Positions 44,588 through 53,308 of a stretch of 64,000 nucleotides of DNA are shown here, piece after piece (the stretch's first letter is position 1; every line of letters starts with the position of its first letter). Origin of the DNA: Kordiimonadaceae bacterium (GTDB lineage Bacteria; Pseudomonadota; Alphaproteobacteria; Sphingomonadales; Kordiimonadaceae); assembly GCA_017640725.1 (NCBI GenBank), contig JAEPQB010000001.1, forward strand, positions 1,364,001 to 1,428,000, read 5' to 3'. Under the pieces are notes generated by a model. It was given only the letters and a program-made list of their open reading frames with translations. It was not told where the DNA came from and did no database searches. Made by a program: the position numbers and the translations under genes.

Positions 44588-45951
44588 GTTGGCGCTACCG
44601 ATTCCGCGATTTTTCTCTCAATGAACGGGTAATAGAGAGCTTGTGACAGACCTCTACAACCGAGAAAAATCACAACCGTCCACCACAGCCCGAGAAGTCC
44701 CATGGCATCTGTCATGGGGCCAACAAGCGCGATGAACACACCAAAGGAAATCAACATGGTAACCATCATGGCCTTTGCCGCGGTGGCCCCAATAAAAATC
44801 CCATCAAATTGGTAGCACCACACCGACACCACTGGCAGCCAGACGATGGCTGGCAATGCCCCAATTGCTGCAGCTCTAACCGACGGCACATCAGTAAGCA
44901 CGCTGATGATGTTCTCGCCAACCCAGTAAAACCCCAAACTGTAAGCGATTGACGCTCCAACTGCCCATTTGCTTGTCACCCAAACCCATTTCCTGAAGTC
45001 GTGCCGCACACCTTTTCCATAAGCTGCACCAGCGAGTGCTTCAACGGCATAAGCAAACGCATCCAGTCCCAAGCTGATCAGCAGCATGAAAACATTCATG
45101 ACATGGCTTGCGGCCACCGCGCCTTCGCTGATGCCGTTGGCCTCACGCATCACCATGGTTAAGGCGGTCAGCAAAATGAGGGTGCGCACAAAAATGAACA
45201 CATTGGTTTCAAGCAGATGGCGGAAACCGTCATACGTCCATGTCAGTCCTGACCTTAAGGTGGCGAGTAATGCGCGACTGCCCAGAAAATGCGTCAGCAT
45301 AACAAGGCCCACAAAAGCGGCCAGCCATTCGGCCATCAAAGACCCTAGGGCGATCCCATCTGCCCCCATGCCAAACCCGAGCACAAACAGTAAATTCAGG
45401 CAGGCGTTGCTTATGTTCAGGACCAGTTGAATAACCAGGGCTGCTTTGGCTTTGGCAATGCCGATCAAAAACCCAGTGAAAGCATAAGTGGCGAGCACTG
45501 CCGGCGCCGACCAGATGCGAATATAAAAATAGTCACCGAATAGGGTCGCAATTCCTGCCTCAGGGCCCACAGCAGCAAGGGAAAGCGAGTACATGGGCAC
45601 TTGAACAGCAATCAATAGACTGGCGATCAATAGTCCAAGCCCCAATGAGCGGACCATGATCCGGCGCTGCGCCCCCTCGTCGAGCCTGCCACGGGCTTGC
45701 GCAATCAGGCCTGTGGTGCTCATGCGCAGGAAACCAAAGCTCCAGAAAATGAAGCTGAAGACAGTTGCGCCGACACCAACCGCCGCTAAGTGAGTAGCAA
45801 CGGGCAAATGACCTATAGCCCATGTGTCTACTAGCCCAACCAGCGGTGCAGACGAATTGGCGATGATCGCGGGGCCCGCTATGGCCCACACTTTTCGGTT
45901 CGCCGATTGTTCAGAACCAGCTTTAGGTTCAGAGGTTGGGTTGCTGCTCAT
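44584..45951 (-). CDS. MATE family efflux transporter (DinF-like)
   Basis: 455 residues with about 12 membrane helices. MATE hallmarks are IANSSAPLVGLVDTWAIGHL near the N-terminus and LGLDAFAYAVEALAGAAYGK in the second half, both typical of the DinF branch. It exports cationic drugs or metabolites with Na+ or H+; the substrate is unknown. It lies 9 bases downstream of ugd on the same strand. Confidence 0.93.
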   Translation of the reverse strand: MSSNPTSEPKAGSEQSANRKVWAIAGPAIIANSSAPLVGLVDTWAIGHLPVATHLAAVGVGATVFSFIFWSFGFLRMSTTGLIAQARGRLDEGAQRRIMVRSLGLGLLIASLLIAVQVPMYSLSLAAVGPEAGIATLFGDYFYIRIWSAPAVLATYAFTGFLIGIAKAKAALVIQLVLNISNACLNLLFVLGFGMGADGIALGSLMAEWLAAFVGLVMLTHFLGSRALLATLRSGLTWTYDGFRHLLETNVFIFVRTLILLTALTMVMREANGISEGAVAASHVMNVFMLLISLGLDAFAYAVEALAGAAYGKGVRHDFRKWVWVTSKWAVGASIAYSLGFYWVGENIISVLTDVPSVRAAAIGALPAIVWLPVVSVWCYQFDGIFIGATAAKAMMVTMLISFGVFIALVGPMTDAMGLLGLWWTVVIFLGCRGLSQALYYPFIERKIAESVAPT

Positions 45952-45960
45952 CTCGGTTCG

Positions 45961-47268
45961 TCAGAATTTGCGACCGATCCCAACATAGGTGAATCCATGC
46001 GCTTCAAGATCTGCGCGGGCATAGATGTTGCGCAAATCAACCATTAAGGGCGACTTCATGCGGCCCTTGATGTCTTTCAAGTCCAACGCGCGGAACTGGT
46101 TCCATTCGGTGATAATCACCAGCGCATCCGCCCCGTCAAGCGGGCCGTAAGCATCGTCATGGAAGGTAACATTTTCCAGCATTTCCTTCGCTTCATCCAT
46201 TCCCTTGGGATCAAAAGCATGGATGTTGGCGCCGGCCTTCTGCAGCGCTGGTATGATATCAAGCGAGGGGCTTTCGCGCATATCATCTGTGTTTGGCTTG
46301 AACGTTAGGCCCAATACGGCGATATGCTTGCCGTCCACGGAGCCGCCCGCTGCTTTGATGACTTTGTCAGCCATTGCAAGCTTGCGGTTCTCATTGACGT
46401 CAACCACGGAGCGCACAATGCGCATCGGCACGCCGTAATCGTCAGCCGAGTGCACCAGCGCGCGCGTATCCTTGGGAAAGCAGCTGCCCCCAAAACCTGG
46501 CCCAGCGTGCAGAAACTTGCTGCCGATACGTTTATCGAGGCCGATGCCCTTGGCGACAGACTGAACGTCGGCGCCTACCGCTTCGCACAAGTCCGCCATT
46601 TCATTGATGAAACTGATTTTGGTCGCCAGGAAAGCATTTGCGGCATATTTGATAATTTCCGCGGTTTCACGGTCGGTGAAAACAAGGGGGCTTTCGTTCA
46701 GGTTTAGCGGACGATAAAGCTCTTTCATGACAGACTGCGCACGTTCGTCTTCTACGCCAACCACCACACGGTCCGGGCGCATGAAGTCCTCAATGGCAGC
46801 CCCTTCCCGCAAAAACTCGGGGTTGGATGCCACACTGAATAAAGAAGGGTCCAGCCGGGCCAGTAGGCGCTTTTTGATTTCTGCGCCTGTTCCGACAGGT
46901 ACAGTTGATTTAGTGACCACCACCGTAAAGTCTTCAATATAGTCTGCGAGCTCTTCGACTGCTTCAAAAACATACTGAAGATCGGCATGGCCGTCGCCGC
47001 GCCGGCTTGGCGTGCCAACTGCAATGAATACGGCCTGTGCGCCCTTCATTGCATCTTCCAGGGACGTTGTGAAATGCAACAAGCCTTCAGCTTGATTGCG
47101 CGCCACCATGATATCCAGGCCGGGCTCAAAAATCGGGATCACACCTTTTTTAAGGGCGTCAATTTTCGCAGCGTCTTTGTCCACACAGGTCACTTGATGC
47201 CCGTATTCAGAGAAGCAAGTGCCAGACACTAGCCCGACATAACCTGTACCGATGACAGCGATTTTCAT
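45961..47268 (-). CDS. ugd: UDP-glucose 6-dehydrogenase
   Basis: Oxidises UDP-glucose to UDP-glucuronate with NAD, for acidic polysaccharides. It has 435 residues. The Rossmann motif is KIAVIGTGYVGLVSGTC, the catalytic Cys lies in GPGFGGSCFPKDTRAL, and GLTFKPNTDDMRESPSLDII opens the C-terminal domain. The start ATG at 47268 fits the family N-terminus. There is no capsule cluster around it. Confidence 0.97.
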   Translation of the reverse strand: MKIAVIGTGYVGLVSGTCFSEYGHQVTCVDKDAAKIDALKKGVIPIFEPGLDIMVARNQAEGLLHFTTSLEDAMKGAQAVFIAVGTPSRRGDGHADLQYVFEAVEELADYIEDFTVVVTKSTVPVGTGAEIKKRLLARLDPSLFSVASNPEFLREGAAIEDFMRPDRVVVGVEDERAQSVMKELYRPLNLNESPLVFTDRETAEIIKYAANAFLATKISFINEMADLCEAVGADVQSVAKGIGLDKRIGSKFLHAGPGFGGSCFPKDTRALVHSADDYGVPMRIVRSVVDVNENRKLAMADKVIKAAGGSVDGKHIAVLGLTFKPNTDDMRESPSLDIIPALQKAGANIHAFDPKGMDEAKEMLENVTFHDDAYGPLDGADALVIITEWNQFRALDLKDIKGRMKSPLMVDLRNIYARADLEAHGFTYVGIGRKF

Positions 47269-47442
47269 GCGTGAACTCCCTTCAAAGTGTTCAGCCAGTT
47301 GGCTTCGAGCAGGCCGGATTTTAGCCTGATTCCTCGCGACTTACGCCGTTTTTATTACGGTCTTGTGATAGACCACACTGCAATAAAGAGGAACACAAAA
47401 ATAGGAACCCGAAAAATCAGTCGCCGACATTATTCATAAAAA

Positions 47443-48120
47443 TTGAATTTTCACGAAGGGGAAACGCGGCATATCGCGTACCATCGACAGCGCAGAAACA
47501 AGGCGTTTGAAATAGAGGTCAAAACCCAGAGGTCAAAACCTAGAGTGCAAGAAGGCCGGCAGGACATAAGCGATGAGGCGCTGGTGGCACAGGTGTGCGA
47601 TGGAAGCAGCCAGGCGTTTGCTTGTCTGGTCGACCGGCATGGCCTGCGTTTCCGTGCCATTGCGTTGAGGACCTGCAAAGACGCCGCTCTCGCCGAAGAA
47701 ATGGTGCAGGAATCCTTTGTTAAACTCTGGACAAGGCCATCGGCTTTTAACGCCGATAAGGCCCGTTTCACCACTTGGTTTCATCGTGTGGTGGTAAATC
47801 GGTGCCTAGACGAATTGCGCAAGAAAAAGCCAGAAGCCTTGCCGGAAGGATATGACGCAGTTGATGAGCGGCCTGACGCGCAGGCGGATATGGAATCTGA
47901 GAGCGGCAAAGCAGTATTGATGGCCGCGCTCAACCGGCTGTCAGAGCGACAAAAGTCAGCGCTCTCACTCAGCTATCTTGATGGATACTCCAACCTGGAA
48001 GCCGCAGAGATAATGGACTTGAATTTGAAAGCATACGAAAGCCTGCTTGTGAGGGCGCGGGCCAAGATGCGAGAAGAACTGAAAGCAGAAAAAGCCGACT
48101 TGCTGTCGGTCTATGCTTAG
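47443..48120 (+). CDS. ECF-type RNA polymerase sigma factor
   Basis: Up to 225 residues from a TTG at 47443; the true start may be the GTG at 47545, because the first 34 residues are unconserved and cross a tandem repeat. Region 2 is LVDRHGLRFRAIALRTCKDA and EEMVQESFVKLWTRPSAFNA. Region 4 is LSERQKSALSLSYLDGYSNL. It would direct transcription of stress or envelope genes. It is followed by a small membrane protein and a CpxP-like protein, the usual sigma/sensor arrangement. Confidence 0.9.
   Translation: MNFHEGETRHIAYHRQRRNKAFEIEVKTQRSKPRVQEGRQDISDEALVAQVCDGSSQAFACLVDRHGLRFRAIALRTCKDAALAEEMVQESFVKLWTRPSAFNADKARFTTWFHRVVVNRCLDELRKKKPEALPEGYDAVDERPDAQADMESESGKAVLMAALNRLSERQKSALSLSYLDGYSNLEAAEIMDLNLKAYESLLVRARAKMREELKAEKADLLSVYA
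47514..47541 (+). repeat. Tandem 14-bp direct repeat before the sigma factor
   Basis: AGAGGTCAAAACC occurs twice, at 47514-47526 and 47528-47540, giving a 14-base period; AGAG follows as the beginning of a third copy. It lies immediately upstream of the GTG at 47545. Two GGAAC boxes (47390-47394, 47404-47408), which resemble ECF -35 elements, lie further upstream, but I see no convincing -10. Confidence 0.7.
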
Positions 48121-48130
48121 GAGGCCAGCC

Positions 48131-48508
48131 ATGCCAAACGATAAAGACGTGTTATCTGATGACGATCTTGACCTGATTTTTTCGCAGGTACGCACGCGAG
48201 ACAATGACGACCAAACGGCAGACCATAAGGCATTTCTAAATCAATTGTCAGCCATACCATCTATGCACCCACAGCAAGATACTGTGCACGCAGGGGTGTT
48301 GAGCGAATTGATCGACAGATGGTTGTCACCCTCATTCCTATTGTCGGCTCGAGGTCTGGTGTCCCAAGGTGCATTTGCTCTGGTGCTTCTGGCATCAGGA
48401 GTGGCGACGGGCCTTGAACTCGCTGAAACAGAAACAGACTTTTACGATTATGATGTGAGTGCGAGCCTTTTTGGTGATGATACTTCAGATTATTCAATTG
48501 ATGGCTAA
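48131..48508 (+). CDS. Small membrane protein, possible anti-sigma factor
   Basis: 125 residues from the ATG at 48131, which follows GGAGG at 7 bases. The acidic N-terminal half (DDDLDLIFSQVRTRDNDDQT) is followed by one membrane segment, about residues 78-95 (SQGAFALVLLASGVATGL), and an acidic tail rich in Asp and Tyr. It has no recognised anti-sigma domain. Its place directly after the sigma factor, with cytosolic and membrane parts, suggests an anti-sigma role. Confidence 0.7.
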   Translation: MPNDKDVLSDDDLDLIFSQVRTRDNDDQTADHKAFLNQLSAIPSMHPQQDTVHAGVLSELIDRWLSPSFLLSARGLVSQGAFALVLLASGVATGLELAETETDFYDYDVSASLFGDDTSDYSIDG

Positions 48509-48553
48509 AGCCGTGAAACAAGCAAAAGGCATGGATCCGCAGAAGGTGAACAT

Positions 48554-49063
48554 ATGAGCAAGTCAACAAAATGGGTGGTGGCTGTGTTGGCACTGTCGTT
48601 GGCCCTGAATGTATTTGTCATTGGGTTTGCCCTTGGTAAACGTGTGATTGGTCCGAAAAGTAACCCACCAACGGCTTCTGGCCCAAGCACAGGCGGTTTG
48701 AATGTTCGATCGCTAGGGAAATACCTAACCCCTGAAGAACGCCGTGAAGCGCGACGTTTGCTTGCGCAAAATCAGGACTATCTGCGCGAGAGAGGTCGGC
48801 AACTGCGCCAGAGTGAGCGCAAGATCCGTGAGCTGTTGACAGAGCAATCGGTCGACATGGAGGAACTTGCCGCGGTGGTTGCGGAGCACGAAAGCCTGAT
48901 GCGCGATTTGCATCTAACCATGCGCACAGAAATTCTGATGTTTGCTGCGACATTGGATCATGAAACCCGCCAAAAAATCGCGGCCGATTTGTTTCGGCGA
49001 CCTGCCAGACGCGGCCCTGGTGCGCGCAATCGCCGACAACCACCACCGGGCGGATTTCAGTAA
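48554..49063 (+). CDS. CpxP/CnrX-like periplasmic sensor protein
   Basis: 169 residues. An N-terminal membrane anchor (VVAVLALSLALNVFVIGFAL) is followed by a helical, charged periplasmic part (LTPEERREARRLLAQNQDYL, LLTEQSVDMEELAAVVAEHE) typical of heavy-metal-resistance / CpxP-like proteins (periplasmic heavy-metal sensor family). The Arg- and Pro-rich tail is low complexity. It is the third gene of the sigma cassette and probably senses envelope or metal stress. Confidence 0.82.
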   Translation: MSKSTKWVVAVLALSLALNVFVIGFALGKRVIGPKSNPPTASGPSTGGLNVRSLGKYLTPEERREARRLLAQNQDYLRERGRQLRQSERKIRELLTEQSVDMEELAAVVAEHESLMRDLHLTMRTEILMFAATLDHETRQKIAADLFRRPARRGPGARNRRQPPPGGFQ

Positions 49064-49136
49064 ACCCAAGGCTTTGCGTGGGTCTGTCAAAAAATTGATT
49101 TGGCCAAAACCCGCGCGTTTGTGCTAAAATTAACCC

Positions 49137-50078
49137 ATGACCACTGGCTCGATATTGCCGACGTTTGGGCCTGCGCCTCCAAACATACGTCGCGCGGTGA
49201 TTCCGCGCGAGCTTCAGCCTGAGCTTCCCAATGTTGCGGACCGTGTGCGCAATCCACCCCCGCCCGCCGAACCCGAACCCCAGGAAAGGCAGTCATTTCT
49301 TGCCGAACAAGGCTCGCAGGGAAGGCCAATTTCCGCTGCTGGTCTGACGGCAGTATCGGCGCAGGAAGGGGACGAAGACGCACAAGCAGTTCGACCCGCT
49401 CCGCCGCCGCCGGAGGCCCCCTCCGCGGCTACGCGTCGACTTAATCAGGCTGTTGAATCGGCAAACCAATCTGATGATGGTGAAAATGCCCGCGGCCTTA
49501 CCGAAGAAGAAGAGGCCTACGTCAGGGAGCTGCAGGCGATCGACCGCGAAGTACGTGCCCATGAGGCCGCGCACGCAGCCAAGGGCGGCGCCTATGCAGG
49601 GCGGCCATCCTATGAATATGTCACTGGTCCGGACGGCATTCGTTATGCCGTTTCGGGAAGCGTGCAAATTGACACGGGCACCGTTCCTGGTGACCCGGAA
49701 GCCACTATCAGAAAGCTTGAAACCGTGCGCCGCGCCGCGCTCGCGCCGTCAAGCCCATCTGGCCAGGACAGGGCGGTTGCTGCGCAGGCCGAAGTTGGTA
49801 TTCGGGAAGCGGAAGCAGAGTTGCGAGAAAAGCGCTCCGAAGAGGCTCAAGCTGAAGCCAGCAGCGGCCCAGGCGGTGTTGAAGGTGAAGACGACACCCA
49901 GGCCCAGCCGTCTGTTTCTGAATTGATCGCCGAAAACCAAAGTGAAGATGAAACGGCGGATGATACGCCGTTTGCAACAAACCTTGTGGCACAAGCGGCG
50001 TTCTCACAGGCGGCTTCCACGCAAACCGCCTTTTCCCCCAACAACCAATCGCAGCGCGGCATTGATTTGATCGCTTAA
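49137..50078 (+). CDS. SprA-like putative metalloprotease
   Basis: 313 residues. The first 130 are Pro/Glu/Ala-rich and probably disordered. The conserved core holds VRAHEAAHAAKGGAYAGRPS (an HExxH-like HEAAH motif), YVTGPDGIRYAVSGSVQIDT and PGDPEATIRKLETVRRAALA, as in the SprA-related family. The C-terminal part is again low complexity. No signal peptide is seen. Protease activity is not proven for this family. It lies 73 bases after the CpxP-like gene. Confidence 0.82.
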   Translation: MTTGSILPTFGPAPPNIRRAVIPRELQPELPNVADRVRNPPPPAEPEPQERQSFLAEQGSQGRPISAAGLTAVSAQEGDEDAQAVRPAPPPPEAPSAATRRLNQAVESANQSDDGENARGLTEEEEAYVRELQAIDREVRAHEAAHAAKGGAYAGRPSYEYVTGPDGIRYAVSGSVQIDTGTVPGDPEATIRKLETVRRAALAPSSPSGQDRAVAAQAEVGIREAEAELREKRSEEAQAEASSGPGGVEGEDDTQAQPSVSELIAENQSEDETADDTPFATNLVAQAAFSQAASTQTAFSPNNQSQRGIDLIA

Positions 50079-50079
50079 A

Positions 50080-51165
50080 CTAACCCGTGTGATCCGCGCC
50101 AACAGCTTCAGCGACCGTTGCAAAGCCATCTTTTTTCAACAGCTTGTTCAGGTCTTTTTTCACCCGCTCCACAAGGCCCGGGCCTTCATAAACCAGCATC
50201 GAATATAGCTGCACCAATGAAGCGCCAGCCCGAATTTTGGCGTAAGCATCTGCGCCCGAGCTTATTCCCCCTACGCCGACCAATGGAATTTTGCCATCTG
50301 TCGCTTTGTAGACCTTGGCCAGCATGTCGGTGGAAGGCTCAAACAAGGGCTTGCCAGACAGGCCGCCCATTTCGGTTTTGTCGGCTGATTTGAGAAATTC
50401 AGGCCGTTCTATCGTTGTGTTGCTGACAATCAAGCCATCAATATCGCTCGCGAGCGCAATGGCCGCGATGTCTGCCACATCTTCTTCTGTCAGGTCTGGC
50501 GCAATTTTAACCAGCATTGGCACCCGCGCCATGCCGTCGCTGACCTTTTTCTCACGCACTTCAAGTACGCGGCTTATCAAGTTTTCAAGCGACGCGCGCG
50601 ACTGCAAAGCCCTTAAGCCCGGCGTGTTGGGGCTCGAAATATTGACGGTGAAATAGTCACTGAGGCCATAGAGACGCTCAATACAGGTCACATAATCGGC
50701 TGTGCGGTCTTTCGCTTCTTTGTTGGCGCCAACGTTGGCCCCGACAATGCTGCGGTTTGGCCCGTAGGGTGGCTTGAAGCTCTGCAACCTCTTTGCGAAG
50801 GCTTCCACGCCTTTGTTGTTGAAACCAAACCGGTTGATCACGGCGCGGTCAGCGCTCAGACGGAATAGCCTTGGCTTTTCGTTGCCGGGTTGCGGCTTGG
50901 GGGTGACTGTGCCTGCTTCCACAAATCCAAACCCCATGCGCTGAGCACCGGCAAGGGCTTCAGCGTCCTTGTCAAAGCCAGCTGCCAGCCCAACCGGGTT
51001 ATCAAATGTCAGCCCGAAAACGTCGGTTTTAAGCGCCCTGTATCTTTTGGGCGGAAACGGCACACCCGTAATCCCACGCCGAAGCATATTGATTGTCAGT
51101 GTGTGGGCCTTTTCAGGGTCCAGGCTGTGGATGAATGGTCTCGCAAAAGGAAAAAGATCAATCAT
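50080..51165 (-). CDS. pyrD: Dihydroorotate dehydrogenase (quinone), class 2
   Basis: Membrane-associated FMN enzyme oxidising dihydroorotate to orotate. It has 361 residues. The N-terminal helix region MIDLFPFARPFIHSLDPEKA suits class 2. NPVGLAAGFDKDAEAL, FGFVEAGTVTPKPQPGNEKP, VNISSPNTPGLRALQ (catalytic Ser) and VGVGGISSGADAYAKIRAGA are conserved. It overlaps the DUF952 gene by 8 bases. Confidence 0.97.
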   Translation of the reverse strand: MIDLFPFARPFIHSLDPEKAHTLTINMLRRGITGVPFPPKRYRALKTDVFGLTFDNPVGLAAGFDKDAEALAGAQRMGFGFVEAGTVTPKPQPGNEKPRLFRLSADRAVINRFGFNNKGVEAFAKRLQSFKPPYGPNRSIVGANVGANKEAKDRTADYVTCIERLYGLSDYFTVNISSPNTPGLRALQSRASLENLISRVLEVREKKVSDGMARVPMLVKIAPDLTEEDVADIAAIALASDIDGLIVSNTTIERPEFLKSADKTEMGGLSGKPLFEPSTDMLAKVYKATDGKIPLVGVGGISSGADAYAKIRAGASLVQLYSMLVYEGPGLVERVKKDLNKLLKKDGFATVAEAVGADHTG

Positions 51166-51526
51166 TGGCTTTCATCCACTCATGGGCCACCGACAGATCA
51201 AATTGCCCGCTTGGTTGGCGGTCTATTTTCCAGGTCCTTATGGCCAAAGACACATCCAGCGGCGCATAGAGATGCGGAAACAGCTGGCCCCCGCGGGATG
51301 GTTCCCATTTCATTGCTTCTTCAGCAAAACTCGCACCGTCAAAAACTAAAAGGCGGCAGCAATCCACATCTGAAAAATGTTTGTTCACGGTCCCTTCCAA
51401 TTGGGCGAATGTGGAAAAATGAATAAAACCATCCAGCTGGTCAGCGGGGGACCCCGGAAACTCAGTGCTCTGTTCCGCTTGCCGCCATTCAGGCTCGCGA
51501 AGAATTTTAAAAATCCAATCGGTCAT
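51158..51526 (-). CDS. DUF952 domain protein
   Basis: 122 residues from the ATG at 51526 (MTDWIFKILREPEWRQAEQS). DQLDGFIHFSTFAQLEGTVN and FPHLYAPLDVSLAIRTWKID are family signatures. Its fold is related to ADP-ribosyltransferase-like glutathione/DUF952 proteins, but the role is unknown. It overlaps pyrD by 8 bases, a linkage common in alphaproteobacteria. Confidence 0.9.
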   Translation of the reverse strand: MTDWIFKILREPEWRQAEQSTEFPGSPADQLDGFIHFSTFAQLEGTVNKHFSDVDCCRLLVFDGASFAEEAMKWEPSRGGQLFPHLYAPLDVSLAIRTWKIDRQPSGQFDLSVAHEWMKAND

Positions 51527-51701
51527 GGCGATGGGATACGGTGAGACGCTGTTCGTTGCAAGCCCCAAAAGTCACAGCATAACGGGTCAGCCATTGAGAC
51601 TAATTCCGGAGAATCTTGCAGCAATCCCTTGTTTTGACTCGCAGAAAACTACACATAGATAGACAATAGCCGTGAAAAACGGCAGCGCGAGGAGACCTGA
51701 C

Positions 51702-52727
51702 GTGGCAAAAGAAATCTGGTTGTGGATCAAGGAAAAGCTGGGCGCTTTGTTTGGCTGGTTCGGCGATGGTCTGCTTGGGCTTTGGCGATACATTGCCGGA
51801 TGGTTGCGCACTGTTTCAGGCAGTACATGGCGAAAAGTAGCCGTCGGAACTCCCCTTGCCTTCTTCGTTTATATCCTGATCGGGATGCCGATTGTGAACC
51901 GGATTGATGACAGCCTGGCTGTTGATAGCGTCGCACCACCCGGTGGTTCGGCCACCGTGTCAGCGGTGACTTATCTGGTGCGCCGCGAAACCGAGCACAA
52001 TAATTGGACACCCAATGACCCCGTTTTGCTGCCTGGCTGGTGGCTGGATAACACGCCAAACTATCAAAAAGGCATCATGGGGGCAGTGTCCCGCTTCTCA
52101 TTTGAGCTGCGTGACCAACTGGGTCGGCGTCGCGGCTCAAGCTCGGTAGATGAAAACCTGGAAAAAGCGGCAAGTAATCTGTCGATTGAGCCAGAGCGCT
52201 GGATCATCGACATGTCCACCAGCTTCTTGCCGACCAAACCGTCAGACCAATATTACAGGGAAGCGTTGGGGCAGCTTGATACCTACAATGCCCAATTGGG
52301 CACCGGCCAATCTGTGTTTGATCGGCGGTCAGATAATTTGCTCGCAACACTTGATCGCATCGCGCTCGACCTTGGAGCATCATCAGCATCTCTGGACACG
52401 TATGTAACGGACCATGCTGGCGGTATCGTGCCCGACTTTGGCGCCGATGACCTGTTTTATCAGGTGAAAGGTCAGGTCTATGCCTACACGATCCTCTTGA
52501 AAGCGATCCGCAAGGACTTTGCAGACGTGATTGAAACGCGTGAAATTGCTGCTTTGTATGATGATTTACTCAAGTCCATGAATGCAGCAGCAACGCTGGA
52601 CCCCCTTGTTGTCAGTAACGGTGCGGTGGATGGCATCCTGATACCTAACCATTTGTCAATGCAGGGTTTTTACCTTCTTCGGGCCCGAACCCAGCTGCGT
52701 GAAGTCAGCAATATTCTGCTTAAATAG
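51702..52727 (+). CDS. DUF2333 family membrane-anchored protein
   Basis: 341 residues from the GTG at 51702, preceded by GAGGAG at 7 bases. A Trp-rich amphipathic N-terminus (WLWIKEKLGALFGWFGDG) is followed by one membrane segment at about residues 45-65 (AVGTPLAFFVYILIGMPIV) and a large periplasmic domain (LLPGWWLDNTPNYQKGIMGA). The family function is unknown. It stands alone between divergent DUF952 and the downstream usp gene. Confidence 0.85.
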   Translation: MAKEIWLWIKEKLGALFGWFGDGLLGLWRYIAGWLRTVSGSTWRKVAVGTPLAFFVYILIGMPIVNRIDDSLAVDSVAPPGGSATVSAVTYLVRRETEHNNWTPNDPVLLPGWWLDNTPNYQKGIMGAVSRFSFELRDQLGRRRGSSSVDENLEKAASNLSIEPERWIIDMSTSFLPTKPSDQYYREALGQLDTYNAQLGTGQSVFDRRSDNLLATLDRIALDLGASSASLDTYVTDHAGGIVPDFGADDLFYQVKGQVYAYTILLKAIRKDFADVIETREIAALYDDLLKSMNAAATLDPLVVSNGAVDGILIPNHLSMQGFYLLRARTQLREVSNILLK

Positions 52728-52801
52728 GCGCGAGCAGGGCTTTTTCCTCGCTTGCAAGCGCGCCAATTGCCTGCCAAGCTGCTTTTGAAGGGGAAGAAGG
52801 C

Positions 52802-53308
52802 GTGGTTGAGGAAATTCACGGACCCATAAGGCCTGTTGCCAAGCGACACCGCAAACTTGTGGTGGTTGTGGACGATTCACCAGAATCAAAAGTTGCTATT
52901 CGCTTCGCTGCAGCGCGTGCCGTACATATTACAGGCGGCGGGCTTATTCTTTTCCATTGCATAAGGCCCGGCGAGTTTCAGCACTGGATGGCCGTTGCTG
53001 ACCGAATGCGGGAAGAGGCATTTGAGGAAGCCGAAGAATTGCTCTCTGGTATTGCGCAGCAGCTCAATGACTATTGCGGCGTTGAACCGGACATTGTGGT
53101 GAGTGAAGGCGAACCTGCGGACGAGATGATCAAGTATCTCGAGTCCAGAGATGACATTTTTGGACTTGTCCTCGGCGCCGGAGAAGAAGCCGGCCGGCCT
53201 GGGCCCCTTGTAGATTATTTCACGGGTGCCGCCGTCAGTGGACTGCCTTGCCCCGTGTTCATCGTCCCCGGCACCATGACGTATGAACAAGTTGACGCGA
53301 TGGCTTAG
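52802..53308 (+). CDS. Universal stress protein (UspA family)
   Basis: 168 residues from a GTG. The Usp fold shows LVVVVDDSPESKVAIRFAAA at the start and FGLVLGAGEEAGRPGPLVDY with GLPCPVFIVPGT at the end. The canonical G-2x-G-9x-G(S/T) ATP motif is degenerate. It is convergent with the epimerase gene, overlapping by 4 bases at the stops. I saw no FNR box in its short upstream region. Confidence 0.92.
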   Translation: MVEEIHGPIRPVAKRHRKLVVVVDDSPESKVAIRFAAARAVHITGGGLILFHCIRPGEFQHWMAVADRMREEAFEEAEELLSGIAQQLNDYCGVEPDIVVSEGEPADEMIKYLESRDDIFGLVLGAGEEAGRPGPLVDYFTGAAVSGLPCPVFIVPGTMTYEQVDAMA

